DNA of 64,000 nt from Thinopyrum elongatum (GCA_011799875.1 JAAAXO010000350.1:181075-245074); one strand, 5' to 3'. Shown: positions 22,161 through 34,198, counted from the first letter of the stretch. The notes: a model not told the origin generated them from the letters alone. Translations and numbers: made by a program.

Positions 22161-22458
22161 CTCTGTCACAGACTTGGCCTTCGGCTTGGGCTTGTTCGCA
22201 AGGAGGCTTGGGTTGTGAAGGTTGAGCACTTGATGACGCAGCAGCTGCCTTAGAAGTGCGATAGTACTTTGACCCTCCAGGACGCCCGGGGTTGATACGA
22301 CGAACAGGGTGCTCCGAAGTGCCATCACCTGGAACCACACACACCGGCAAGGAAAGCAAACGAAAAACAAGCATAAGCCAGCAGAAAAAGCAAGAAGAAT
22401 CAATGATTGGTATAAGTAAGATGGAGGCCGACATCCCAAGCGGTAGTACCGCTCCTAG
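22161..22458 (-). other. Copia spacer / upstream part of the downstream ORF, ending in the GCGGTAGTACCGC motif
   Basis: The first half has coding-like composition in two frames (GTSEHPVRRINPGRPGG in one). A TTCCAG|GTGATGG sequence in it could be a splice acceptor. The outer end is GCGGTAGTACCGCTCCTAG, whose CCTAG is the target duplication of the CRM block. Confidence 0.5.
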
Positions 22459-23380
22459 TGATAGAGGCAGAGGTGTCCCGTCTTTCGATGAGATGGTGGC
22501 TATCGTTTTTGGTGGAGTAGACTTTGACGATCCGACTACGAACGTGCGAGGACGTCGCGCCTTAGCAATCGCTAAACCAACTCCGAGAGGTTATTGACCA
22601 CGCCGGAGCACGATCAACCTGACCACGAGGGTCTATTTCCTGCAAGCAAACGAAGAACAAGCAAGAAACTAAGATTTGCAATCTGGATATTGCGAATATA
22701 AGATGTAAGCTTTATTGATCAAGGTGGGGTTCTGTGACGTCTTGGTCTGGTCGTTGAACACAAACGAAGTACGCGAAGTTGCAGCTATGGCGAACTTTTA
22801 ATCTAAACAAAACCCAAAGTCTAAACGGTGCCCTAAGGGCTGTATATATGGAGGAAGAGGGGGGGAATTTCGTGGCCCTTGAAGGAGGGGTCCGAAACCA
22901 ACCCTATCTCTTGTTTCCCCACACATACGGACTCTAAAAACAGCCTATACTCAAGTATTTCGAAATTACATGGGCCTGGCCCAATAATAAGGTGACGCAG
23001 CACCTATAATAGCCTCTGGACGAAATTTATGAAGTGGCATCTTGTATATTTTGTCCAAGGCTTCATGCACTCATTATGGTGGCTTCAAAGTCCTGAAATC
23101 ATCACTTGTAACTCCGTTCTTATTTCCCGTGCGCATGCCATCATCTCCATGCTTGAACTTGCTCCAATGTTCCTCTTTCTTATCCAAGCTAGGCCCTTCA
23201 TTCGTAAGCAAAACAATTGTATCCACTTTAGGCAGCATCATATTCTCATGAACATTAGAATCATTACCAAGAAACGAAAGTACCTGATAATTTAATTGGC
23301 GTGCGCGAGCTCTAGTAATTGGTCCAGTATGTATAGCAGCAGGGGCTGTGGGTGTAACAATGGTATTGATATCCTCATCA
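22459..23380 (-). repeat. 3' LTR of element C, 922 bp
   Basis: Complete LTR following AAGAAGGGGAGGA in sense orientation. It carries the final codons of C's polyprotein (stop at 23074-23076). Confidence 0.92.
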
Positions 23381-24864
23381 TCCTCCCCTTCTTGAAATGA
23401 AGTCGTCCTCGACGGAAGCTCATCTTCCTCACCCAAATAAGGCTTCAAATCTGCAATGTTAAAAGTGGGACTAACTCCAAAATCTGCAAGCAGCTCAAGT
23501 TTATATGCATTATCATTTATTTTCTCTAACACCTTAAAAGTACCATCAGCACGTGGCATTAGCTTTGATTTGCGCAAATCAGGAAATCTATCCTTACGCA
23601 AATGTAACCAAACAAGATCTCCAGGTGCAAACACAACATGTTTTCTACCCTTATCTCCAGCAAGTTTATATTTAGCATTCATACGCTCAATGTTCTCCTT
23701 AGTTAACTCATGCATTTTTAAGATCAATTCAGCACGTTGTTTAGCATCAAAATTAACCTTCTCCGAAGATGGAAGAGGCAACAAATCAATGGGTGCACGA
23801 GGTAGGAAACCATACACAATTTCAAAAGGGCACATCTTAGTAGTAGAATGCAATGAACGATTATAAGCAAATTCAATATGAGGCAGGCATTCTTCCCACA
23901 TTTTCATATTATTCTTCAAAACAGCCCTAAGCATAGTAGACAAAGTTCTATTGACTACTTCAGTTTGTCCATCAGTTTGGGGGTGACAAGTAGTACTAAA
24001 AAGCAGTTTAGTCCCCAACTTAGCCCATAAACATCTCCAAAAGTGGCTAAGAAATTTAGTATCACGATCTGAAACAATAGTATTTGGCACACCATGCAAG
24101 CGAATAATTTCATGAAAGAACAAATCAGCAACATTAGCAGCATCATCGGTTTTATGACATGGTATAAAGTGTGCCATTTTCGAGAACCTATCCACGACAA
24201 CAAATATGCTATCCCTCCCCTTCTTTGTTCGAGGTAAACACAAAACAAAGTCCATAGATATATCCTCCCATGGAACACTAGGTACAGGCAAAGGCATATA
24301 TAAACCATGAGGATTGAGTCGTGACTTAGCTTTTTGACATGTAGTGCAGCGAGTAACAAAGCGCTCAACATCCCGTCTCATCTTTGGCCAAAAGAAATGT
24401 GTAGCAAGTACATCCTCTGTCTTCTTTACGCCAAAGTATCCGATTAATCCTCCTCCATGCGCCTCCTGCAACAACAAAAGACGAACAGAGCTAGCTGGAA
24501 TGCATAGCTTGTTAGCACGAAACACAAATCCATCGTTAACGACGAACTTGTTCCATGTTCTCCCTTCTTTACAATTCTGCAATACATCTTTAAATTCAGC
24601 ATCATGCACATATTGATCTTTGATGGTCTCCAAACCAAATATTTTAAAGTCAAGTTGTGAAAGCATAGTATAACGACGAGACAATGCATCAGCAATAACA
24701 TTTTCTTTACCCTTCTTGTGTTTAATGACATAAGGGAAAGTCTCAATGAATTCAACCCATTTAGCATGTCTACGGTTCAGTTTGGCTTGACTTTTAATAT
24801 GTTTCAAAGATTCATGATCAGAATGAATAACAAATTCTTTGGGCCATAAATAATGTTGCCATGT
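23074..24864 (-). CDS. CRM element C polyprotein, second part: RNase H and integrase
   Basis: Continues the frame of 31311-27998 after the inserted element; CATGT is repeated at 24860-24864 and 27998-28002. The reading runs from [19 protein letters not shown] (RNase H) through [11 protein letters not shown], then the integrase zinc finger (H...H and RCTTCQKAK) and the DDE residues in [17 protein letters not shown] and GQTEVVNR. The GPF-like module follows ([12 protein letters not shown], with T for P), then the LTR-encoded tail [14 protein letters not shown] ending TLKPP. No stop or frameshift occurs. The protein is non-functional now only because of the insertion, and, for mobility, because the PBS is absent upstream. 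Confidence 0.9.
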   Translation of the reverse strand, partial: TWQHYLWPKEFVIHSDHESLKHIKSQAKLNRRHAKWVEFIETFPYVIKHKKGKENVIADALSRRYTMLSQLDFKIFGLETIKDQYVHDAEFKDVLQNCKEGRTWNKFVVNDGFVFRANKLCIPASSVRLLLLQEAHGGGLIGYFGVKKTEDVLATHFFWPKMRRDVERFVTRCTTCQKAKSRLNPHGLYMPLPVPSVPWEDISMDFVLCLPRTKKGRDSIFVVVDRFSKMAHFIPCHKTDDAANVADLFFHEIIRLHGVPNTIVSDRDTKFLSHFWRCLWAKLGTKLLFSTTCHPQTDGQTEVVNRTLSTMLRAVLKNNMKMWEECLPHIEFAYNRSLHSTTKMCPFEIVYGFLPRAPIDLLPLPSSEKVNFDAKQRAELILKMHELTKENIERMNAKYKLAGDKGRKHVVFAPGDLVWLHLRKDRFPDLRKSKLMPRADGTFKVLEKINDNAYKLELLADFGVSPTFNIADLKPYLGEEDELPSRTTSFQEGEDDEDINTIVTPTAPAAIHTGPITRARARQLNYQVLSFLGNDSNVHENMMLPKVDTIVLLTNEGPSLDKKEEHWSKFKHGDDGMRTGNKNGVTSDDFRTLKPP

Positions 24865-25786
24865 TGATGAGGACATCAATACCATTGTTACACCCACAGC
24901 CCCTGCTTCTATACATACTGGACCAATTACTAGAGCTCGCGCACGCCAATTAAAATATCAGGTACTTTCGTTTCTTGGTAATGATTCTAAAGTTCATGAG
25001 AATATGATGCTGCCTAAATTGGATACATTTGTTTTGCTTACAAATGAAGGGCCTAGCTTGGACAAGAAAGAGGAACCTTGGAGCAAGTTCAAGCATGGAG
25101 ATGATGGCATGCACAAGGGGAACAAGAACGGAGTTACAAGTGATGATTTCAGGACTTTGAAGCCACCATAATGAGTGCAGGAAGCCTTGGACGAAATATA
25201 CAAGATGTCACTTCATAAATTTCGTCCAGAGGCTATTATAGGTGCTGCGTCACCTTATTATTGGGCCAGGCCCATGTAATTTCGAAATACTTGAGTATAG
25301 CCTGTTTTTAGAGTCCGTATGTGTGGGGAAACAAGAGATAGGGTTGGTTTCGGACCCCTCCTTCAAGGGCCACGAAATCCCCTCCTCTTCCTCCATATAT
25401 ACAGCCCTTAGGGCACCGTTTAGACTTTGGGTTTTGTTTAGATTAAAAGTTCGCCATAGCTGCAACTTCGCGTACTTCGTTTGTGTTCAACGACCAGACC
25501 AAGACGTCACAGAACCCCACCTTGATCAATAAAGCTTTCATCTTATATTCGCAATATCCAGATTGCAAATCTTAGTTTCTTGCTTGTTCTTCGTTTGCTT
25601 GCAGGAGATAGACCCTCGTGGTCAGGTTGATTGTGCTCCGGCGTGGTCAATAACCTCTCGGAGTTGGTTTAGCGATTGCTAAGGCGCGACGTCCTCGCAC
25701 GTTCGTAGTCGGATCGTCAAAGTCTACTCCACCAAAAACGATAGCTATCATCTCATCGAAAGATCGGGACACCCTCGCCTCTATCA
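24865..25786 (+). repeat. 5' LTR of the deleted CRM unit, 922 bp
   Basis: Complete TG...CA LTR. Its outer end touches TSD CATGT; its inner end touches pol codons. Confidence 0.93.
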
Positions 25787-27382
25787 ACTATGCTTTCACA
25801 ACTTGACTTTAAAATATTTGGTTTGGAGACCATCAAAGATCAATATGTGCATGATGCTGAATTTAAAGATGTATTGCAGAATTGTAAGGAAGGGAGAACA
25901 TGGAACAAGTTCGTCGTTAACGATGGATTTGTGTTTCGTGCTAACAAGCTATGCATTCCAGCTAGCTCTGTTTGTCTTTTGTTGTTGCAGGAGGCGCATG
26001 GAGGAGGATTAATGGGACACTTTGGCGTGAAGAAGACGGAGGATATACTTGCTACACATTTCTTTTGGCCAAAGATGAGACGGGATGTTGAGCGTTTTAT
26101 TGCTCGCTGCACTACATGTCAAAAAGCTAAGTCACGACTCAATCCTCATGGTTTATATATGCCTTTGCCTGTACCTAGTGTTCCTTGGGAGGATATATCT
26201 ATGGACTTTGTTTTAGGTTTACCTCGAACAAAGAAGGGGAGGGATAGCATATTTGTTGTCGTGGATAGGTTCTCGAAAATGGCACACTTTATACCATGTC
26301 ATAAAAGCGATGATGCTGTTAATGTTGCTGATTTGTTCTTTCGTGAAATTATACGCTTGCATGGTGTGCCAAATACTATTGTTTCAGATCGTGATACTAA
26401 ATTTCTTAGCCACTTTTGGAGATGTTTATGGGCTAAGTTGGGGACTAAACTGCTTTTTAGTACTACATGGCACCCCCAAACTGATGGACAAACTGAAGTA
26501 GTCAATAGAACATTGTCTACTATGCTTAGGGCTGTTTTGAAGAATAACAAGAAAATGTGGGAAGAATGCTTGCCTCATATTGAATTTGCTTATAATCGTT
26601 CATTGCATTCTACTACTAAGATGTGTCCTTTTGAAATTGTGTATGGTTTCCTTCCTCGTGCACCAATTGATTTGTTGCCTCTTCCATCTTCGGAGAAGGT
26701 TAATTTTGATGCTAAACAACGTGCTGAATTGATCTTAAAAATGCATGAGTTAACTAAGGAGAACATTGAGCATATGAATGCTAAATATAAACTTGCTGGA
26801 GATAAGGGTAGAAAACATGTTGTGTTTGCACCTGGAGATCTTGTTTGGTTACATTTGCGTAAGGATAGATTTCCTTATTTGCGGAAATCAAAGCTAATGC
26901 CACGTGCTGATGGTCCTTTTAAGGTGTTAGAGAAAATAAATGATAATGCATATAAACTTGAGCTGCCTGCAGATTTTGGGGTTAGTCCCACTTTTAACAT
27001 TGCAGATCTGAAGCCTTATTTGGGTGAGGAAGATGAGCTTCCGTCGAGGACGACTTCATTTCAAGAAGGGGAGGATGATGAGGACATCAATACCATTGTT
27101 ACACCCACAGCCCCTGCTTCTATACATACTGGACCAATTACTAGAGCTCGCGCACGCCAATTAAATTATCAGGTACTTTCGTTTCTTGGTAATGATTCTA
27201 AAGTTCATGAGAATATGATGCTGCCTAAATTGGATACATTTGTTTTGCTTACAAATGAAGGCCCTAGCTTGGACAAGAAAGAGGAACCTTGGAGCAAGTT
27301 CAAGCATGGAGATGATGGCATGCACAAGGGGAACAAGAACGGAGTTACAAGTGATGATTTCAGGACTTTGAAGCCACCATAA
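25787..27382 (+). pseudogene. CRM integrase with LTR-encoded tail (5'-truncated pol)
   Basis: Open from [18 protein letters not shown] (25790), just before the integrase zinc finger, to the TAA at 27380-27382 inside the 3' LTR. It contains [13 protein letters not shown] with RCTTCQKAK, the three acidic DDE residues ([25 protein letters not shown]), [14 protein letters not shown] and [19 protein letters not shown] reads TTWHPQTDG here. The frame has no stop. A free-standing product would need a start in the LTR transcript, so I treat it as a truncated pol and not as a gene. Confidence 0.88.
27063..27075 (+). promoter_or_regulatory. Polypurine tract (plus-strand primer)
   Basis: AAGAAGGGGAGGA immediately before the 3' LTR TGATGAGG. 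It lies inside the pol reading frame (codons of QEGEDDED). The same tract precedes every true 3' LTR in the window. Confidence 0.85.
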
Positions 27383-27606
27383 TGTGTGCAGGAAGCCTTG
27401 GACGAAATATACAAGATGTCACTTCATAAATTTCATCCAGAGGCTATTATAGGTGCTGCGTCACCTTATTATTGGGCCAGGCCCATGTAATTTCGAAATA
27501 CTTGAGTATAGGCTGTTTTTAGAGTCCGTATGTGTGGGGAAACAAGAGATAGGGTTGGTTTCGGACCCCTCCTTCAAGGGCCACGAAATCCCCTCCTCTT
27601 CCTCCA

Positions 27607-27612
27607 TATATA
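27607..27612 (+). promoter_or_regulatory. LTR TATA box (representative copy)
   Basis: CCATATATACAGCCC in the LTR, about 130 bp before AATAAA and after the coding tail. This is the expected U3 promoter position. The same sequence occurs in nearly all main-family LTRs. Confidence 0.65.
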
Positions 27613-27738
27613 CAGCCCTTAGGGCACCGTTTAGACTTTGGGTTTTGTTTAGATTAAAAGTTCGCCATAGCTGCAACTTCGCGTACTTCGTTTGTGTTCA
27701 ACGACCAGACCAAGACGTCACAGAACCCCACCTCGATC

Positions 27739-27744
27739 AATAAA
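27739..27744 (+). terminator. LTR poly(A) signal (representative copy)
   Basis: AATAAAGC in GATCAATAAAGCTTTC, downstream of the TATA box; it defines the R region. Present in nearly all main-family LTR copies. Confidence 0.65.
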
Positions 27745-27997
27745 GCTTTCATCTTATATTCGCAATATCCAGATTGCAAATCTTAGTTTCTTGCTTGTTC
27801 TTCGTTTGCTTGCAAGAGATAGACCCTCGGGGTCAGGTTGATTGTGCTCCGGCGTGGTCAATAACCTCTCGGAGTTGGTTTAGCGATTGCTAAGGCGCGA
27901 CGTCCTCGCACGTTCGTAGTCGGATCGTCAAAGTCTACTCCACAAAAAACGATAGATATCATCTCATCGAAAGATCGGGACACCCTCGCCTCTATCA

Positions 27998-30900
27998 CAT
28001 GTTTCCAAAGTCCGAACAAGAGCATATAATTCCTTATCATAAGTAGAGTAATTCAGACTAGGCCCACTCAATTTTTCCGAAAAGTATGCAACAGGTTTGC
28101 CATCTTGTAATAACACACCTCCTAATCCAATTCCACTAGCATCACATTCAAGCTCAAAAGTCTTATTAAAATCAGGAAGTTGGAGTAAAGGAGCATGTGT
28201 TAACTTATCTTTCAACACCGTGAAGGCTTCTTCCTGTGCGGTACCCCAAACAAAAGGCACATCCTTCTTTGTAAGCTCGTTGAGAGGTGCAACAATGGTA
28301 CTGAAATCTCTCACAAAACGCCTATAGAAACCAGCGAGGCCAAGGAAACTCCTCACTTGTGTGACCATTTTGGGCTGCGGCCAACTCTCAATAGCTTCAA
28401 TCTTGGCTTTATCAACTTCAATTCCCTGTGGAGTAACAACATAGCCAAGAAAAGATACTCGGTCGGTGCAAAAGGTGCACTTCCCAAGGTTACCAAACAA
28501 ACGTGCATCACGTAGAGCAATAAAAATAGCACGTAAATGTTCCAAATGTTCCTCCAAAGATCTGCTATATATCAATATATCATCAAAGTAAACTACCACA
28601 AATCGTCCAATGAAAGCACGTAAAACTTCGTTCATTAATCTCATGAAAGTACTAGGTGCATTAGTTAACCCAAAAGGCATGACTAACCACTCATATAAAC
28701 CGAACTTAATTTTAAATGCTGTTTTCCATTCATCTCCCAATTTCATACGAATTTGATGGTATCCACTACGCAAATCAACTTTGGAGAATATTGTAGAGCC
28801 ACTCAATTCATCAAGAATATCATCTAGCTTAGGAATAGGATGACGATAACGAATAGTAATATTATTAATGCCTCTACAATCAACACACATACGCGACGTA
28901 CCATCCCTTTTTGGCACTAGTATAATAGGAACAGCACAAGGACTAAGAGATTCGCGTATATAACCTTTGTCGAGCAGCTCCTGTACTTGACGCATAATCT
29001 CCTTCGTCTCCTCTGGATTGGTACGGTATGGCGCACAGTTTGGCAACGAAGCACCGGGAATTAGGTCAATCTGATGCTCAATCCCGCGAATAGGTGGTAA
29101 TCCCGGTGGCACGTCTTGTGGAAAGACGTCAGCGAACTCCTGCAAAATGTTAGTGACAGCAGGAGGCAAAGAGGAAGGCACGTCCTCGAATGAAAATAAC
29201 GCCTCTTTGCACACAAAAGCATAGCAAACAGATTTGCTGAAATCTAGCTCATCAATATCAGATTTGGTGGCAAGTAAACATGCACTTTTCAATTTAATTT
29301 CAGAAGCAACACTAGATGGTTTATTATTAGGCTTCATTTGTTGCTCAAATTCTTTTGCCACAATCTGATTTTCACTCTTATTTTTCTCCTGTTTTGCTTT
29401 ACTAGCTCTATTAATACCATCTTTCAAAATAGAATCAGGAGTGATAGGAAGCAAAGTAATATGTTTATCCTTATGAACAAGAGTATACTGATTGTTTCTA
29501 CCATGGTGTACAGAATTTTTATCAAATTGCCATGGTCTACCAAGTAATAATGAACATGCTTGCATGGGTACCACATCACAATCAACATAATCAGCATATG
29601 TAGAGATACTAAAATGCACACGAACAGTACGTGTTATCTTAACCTTGCCGCTGTTGTTGAACCATTGGATATAGTAAGGATGTGGATGTGGTCTTGTGGT
29701 GAGAGATAGCTTCTCCACCATCTCCATGCTAGCCAAGTTGTTGCAGCTCCCTCCATCTATGATGACGCGAACAGAACGTTCCTTCACAACTCCCTTTGTA
29801 TGGAACAAATTATGCCTCTGATTTTGCTTAGCTTGTGTGACCTGCACACTCAAAACACGTTGAGCAACTAAACATTCATACCTGTCAGCGTCTTCAGGAG
29901 CCATGTATTGCGTCTCATGATCAGAATCATCTCCACCGTGTTCTTCACTTGTAATAAGAGCCAAAGTCTCCTCATCATAGTCACTAGCGGACTCATACCC
30001 ACCATCCTCAGAAGCAATCATAACACGCGGAGATTGGCATTCTCTCGCATAATGACCTCTTCCCTTACAACGACGACAAATAATATCATGTGTGTGCCCT
30101 TTTGATGCCATAGTTGAAGAAGAGCTCTGGGCAGGCCCAGAAGGTGTACTCTTGGCAGATGGTGGTGGTGGTGCCTGTTTTCTTGTATCTCGGTTGGAGT
30201 TGGCGGCTGAAGTCAGTGGTGCTGCAGTAGGACGTGTGGGAGTAGAGGAGGCACGCGGTGTCCATGATGAAGATCGACCTACAGAAAAATTAGTTCGTGC
30301 CAATGGCTGTCGATCCTGCACTTCACGTTCAGCTTTACAAGCAAGATGGAATAAACGAGTGATATTATTATACTCCTTATACTCTAGAATAGTCTGAATC
30401 TCTTTATTTAATCCACCCATGAAACGTGCAAGCATAGCTTCATTCTCCTCAACAATACCACATCTAATCATGCCAGTTTGTAATTCCTGATAATATTCTT
30501 CTACAGAATTTTTTCCTTGTCTTAAGCGCTGCAATTTTTGAAGTAATTCACGTTGATAATATGGTGGAACCCAACGAGTACGCATAGCAGTTTTCAAAGC
30601 AGCCCAAGTAGCTGGAATAGGATATAATCTACAATGTTCAGACCACCATACACATGCAAAACTAGTAAAAGCACAAACAGCAGCAGCAACACGTCTCTCC
30701 TCGGGATATTGTAAACATGTAAAACGTTGTTCAGTTTCTAACTCCCAAGTAAGATATATATCAGGAACATATCTACCCTCAAATGGTGGAATATTCACTT
30801 TTAGTTTAGGAAGATGGTCATGATCTCGTACCTGAGCTGGTAATGCAGCCCTACCATTGCGATTATTGGCATGTGGACGACCTGGTGCTGGTACGTAGTT

Positions 30901-31311
30901 CTGATTTTGATCAACCTCATCCTCGTAATCGCCCGCATAATCGTCCTCCTCAGCGGCAGCAGGAGCCATAGAAGCATTAACAGTAGGTGCAGCGGCACCA
31001 GAAGTTTGACCAGGCTCAAGGGAAACGCGTTGTGCTCGTCCCACTTGATTTGCAAGGCGACGTTGTTGTTGTTGTAGAGGTGCGACAGGTGCAGCCGGCG
31101 GTGGTTGTGGAAGACGCGCGAGCAATTCATTAAACTTGTTATCGAGCTTTGTTTCGAACGTCTTCTCAATTCCATCTATCTTCTCCATGGCCTCTTCAAA
31201 TCTGTTTAGCACATCTTGCACCTGTCCGCTCATCATTTGCTGAAATTTATCATGTAGCTGTTTGTTCGTCATGTTCTCCCAATCAGTCTCATCGGCTTGT
31301 GATCCTGCCAT
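27998..31311 (-). CDS. CRM element C polyprotein, first part: Gag, protease, RT, RNase H start
   Basis: Open from [11 protein letters not shown] (ACCATGG context; another in-frame ATG is 7 codons upstream at 31332) to the insertion point in RNase H. By rough residue number: acidic/proline-rich N-terminus 1-165, Gag core about 175-330 ([32 protein letters not shown]), zinc knuckle [14 protein letters not shown] about 412-425, protease [15 protein letters not shown] about 514-528, RT about 770-950 with YFDDILIYS near 908, and RNase H with FELECDASG following. It is the least damaged copy in the window: no stop or frameshift up to 27998, and the frame resumes at 24864. The protease has D-G-G and not D-S/T-G, as in other plant gypsy elements. 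Confidence 0.92.
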
Positions 31312-32435
31312 GGTTAGCAGCAATAGAAACACACAAAAATATGATCCTACAGACTACTAGGAAGTGGTTGTGGTGGTGTATCACAAATCCGTCAAGCGAA
31401 TCTCAAATGCTTACCAGTTCTTACCCAGCAGCAGGTGGTGATCGGCCACGGTTGTAGTCAAAACTCTCAAAGATTGGACAGAGCGATTGCCAGGTGGTGT
31501 CAAACGCACGATGTAGATGTATGTCGAGCTGGGAAGGCTTATGATATAGTAGCAAAAAAGTCAGCAATAATCAATTCAGAGATGCAAAGTTGAATAAACG
31601 CTCAACGACGGTACTGTGCTGGTCCTAGGCTAGACCGTACTAGAGACGCGAGCCTAGAAAACTAACAAAATCACGGCGCGGCACGTAAACCAGGGAAGAG
31701 CACACTCTAAAAAAAATTCGTTTTTTTTTGCGCTCCTTTTTTTTTTGCAAAAAATCACTATAATGGCGAGTGTCTCAAAACTCTTCCCAAGTCAAACTAA
31801 CAGGATTGGCACGAAATGTTTTTCGGAAATCAGGGCAGCGACGACGAAAAAGTGCGACAAAAAATCACTATGATGGCAAGTGTCTCAAAGCGCTCCCTGG
31901 GAGCTAAAAATAGGATAGGGAAAAAATATTTTTGACTGCCAAAATTTTGGCCTAAAAACTGCCCGGGGGTCTCCAGACCTTTTTTTTTCCGAAACCTACT
32001 CAGGTAAGGAAACACGAATCGGAATCTAGATGGATCTCGAAAAAAAATGTAATATGAAAAAAACTCGGATTGGTGGTGGATATATGGTGGTGGTATATGG
32101 TAGCGGTGGTGGTATAGGTATACGGATCGGTGGTGGTATATGGATACAGATCGGTGATGGTATATGGATTCAGAGCGGTGGCGGATAAGCGGTGGTGATA
32201 GATGGCAGGGGCGATGATGATGGTGCGGCGGCGGCGTGACAACTTATGACCAGAACTCGAAACTCTAAAGGACTAGACGCTAAGACCAGCAACTAGACAC
32301 GACGATGCAACCGCAAATTCAACAAAGCAAAAATCCTAAAAAGATTATGCAAAGGCTCAGATTGGTTCGGATATAATGAACTAACCCTAAATTTTTTTTG
32401 GCTTTTTTGTGGACTGTAGGTATGAAGAACAGACT
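31312..32435 (-). other. 5' UTR of element C, lacking the PBS end
   Basis: Leader with hairpin block near 31624-31660, homopolymer runs, the paired ATCACTATAATGGCGAG/ATCACTATGATGGCAAG segments, and a GGTGGTATATGG repeat at about 32065-32175. In other copies about 60 bp follow up to the PBS; here the leader stops at AACAGACT (32435) and an LTR follows, so the primer-binding site is gone. No gene seen. Confidence 0.75.
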
Positions 32436-33117
32436 TGATAGAGGCGAGGGTGTCCCGATCTTTCGATGAGATGATAGCTATCGTTTTTGGTGGAGTAGAC
32501 TTTGACGATCCGACTACGAACGTGCGAGGACGTCGCGCCTTAGCAATTGCTAAACCAACTCCGAGAGGTTATTGACCACGCCGGAGCACAATCAGCCTGA
32601 CCATGAGGGTCTATCTCCTGCAAGCAAACGAAGAACAAGCAAGAAACTAAGATTTGCAATCTGGATATTGCGTATATAAGATGAAAGCTTTATTGATCAA
32701 GGTGGGGTTCTGTGACGTCTTGGTCTGGTCGTTGAACACAAACGAAGTACGCGAAGTTGCAGCTATGATGAACTTTTAATCTAAACAAAACCCAAAGTCT
32801 AAACGGTGCCCTAAGGGCTGTATATATGGAGCAAGAGGGGGGATTTTGTGGCCCTTGAAGGAGGGGTCCGAAACTAACCCTATCTCTTGTTTCCCCACAC
32901 ATACGGACTCTAAAAACAGCCTATACTCAAGTATTTCGAAATTACATGGGCCTGGCCCAATAATAAGGTGACGCAGCACCTATAATAGCCTCTGGACGAA
33001 ATTTATGAAGTGGCATCTTGTATATTTCATCCAAGGCTTCCTGCACTCATTATGGTGGCTTCAAAGTCCTGAAATCATCACTTGTAACTCCGTTCTTGTT
33101 CCCCTTGCGCATGCCAT
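32436..33117 (-). repeat. CRM LTR, truncated in U3 by the next LTR
   Basis: U5-R-proximal U3 (682 bp), broken at GCGCATGCCAT, where another LTR starts. It has variants such as GCTATGATGAAC and GGAGCAAGAGGGGGG. Confidence 0.88.
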
Positions 33118-34198
33118 TGATAGAGGCGAGGGTGTCCCGATCTTTCGATGAGATGATAGCTATCGTTTTTGGTGGAGTAGACTTTGACGATCCGACTACG
33201 AACGTGCGAGGACGTCGCGCCTTAGCAATCGCTAAACCAACTCTGAGAGGTTATTGACCACGCCGGAGCACAATCAACCTGACCACAAGGGTCTATCTCC
33301 TGCAAGCAAACGAAGAACAAGCAAGAAACTAAGATTTGCAATCTGGATATTGCGAATATAAGATGAAAGCTTTATTGATCAAGGTGGGGTTCTGTGACGT
33401 CTTGGTCTGGTTGTTGAACACAAACGAAGTACGCGAAGTTGCAGCTATGGCGAACTTTTAATCTAAACAAAACTCAAAGTCTAAACGGTGCCCTAAGGGC
33501 TGTATATATGGAGGAAGAGGGGGGGATTTCGTGGCCCTTGAAGGAGGGGTCCGAAACCAACCCTATCTCTTGTTTCCCCACACATACGGACTCTAAAAAT
33601 AGCCTATACTCAAGTATTTCGAAATTACATGGGCCTGGCCCAATAATAAGGTGACGCAGCACCTATAATAGCCTTTGGACGAAATTTATGAAGTGGCATC
33701 TTGTATATTTCGTCCAAGGCTTCCTGCACTCCTTATGGTGGCTTCAAAGTCCTGAAATCATCACTTGTAACTCCGTTCTTGTTCCCCTTGCGCATGCCAT
33801 CATCTCCATGCTTGAACTTGCTCCAAGGTTCCTCTTTCTTGTCCAAGCTAGGCCCTTCATTTGTAAGCAAAACAAATGTATCCAATTTAGGCAGCATCAT
33901 ATTCTCATGAACATTAGAATCATTAGAAACGCCATTCTGGATCCCTTCACGCACGCCTTCATCCCCATGCTTGATCATGCTCCAGTGTTCATCCCTCTTG
34001 TCCATGCTAGGCCCTTCATTAGTAATCAATACAAATGTATCCAATTTAGGAAGCATCATATTCTCATGAACATTAGAATCATTACCAAGAAACGAAAGTA
34101 CCTGATAATTTAATTGGCGTGCGCGAGCTCTAGTAATTGGTCCAGTATATGTAGCAGTAGGAGTTGTGGGTGTAACAACGGTATTGATGTCCTCATCA
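33118..34198 (-). repeat. 3' LTR of element D, 1,081 bp with an internal coding duplication
   Basis: Longer than normal because about 160 bp of U3 coding tail is present twice in two variant forms: one like the main type ([18 protein letters not shown]) and one like the LTR at 40194 ([18 protein letters not shown]). The frame is kept. Confidence 0.88.

Larger units (their letters stand above)
24865..27997 (+). mobile_element. Internally deleted CRM (LTR-integrase-LTR) inserted in element C, TSD CATGT
   Basis: A plus-strand unit of two complete LTRs and only the integrase end of pol. It is bounded by a perfect CATGT duplication in the RNase H codons of element C. There is no PBS, leader, gag, protease or RT. 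The 5' LTR is joined to pol at CTATCA|ACTATGCTTTCAC. The two LTRs differ at about ten positions by eye. Confidence 0.93.
27076..27997 (+). repeat. 3' LTR of the deleted CRM unit, 922 bp (anatomy described here)
   Basis: Relative positions that hold for the main-family LTRs: codons 1-102 of the pol tail and stop within 1-307, TATA-like element near 532, poly(A) signal near 664, CA end at 922. Confidence 0.93.
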
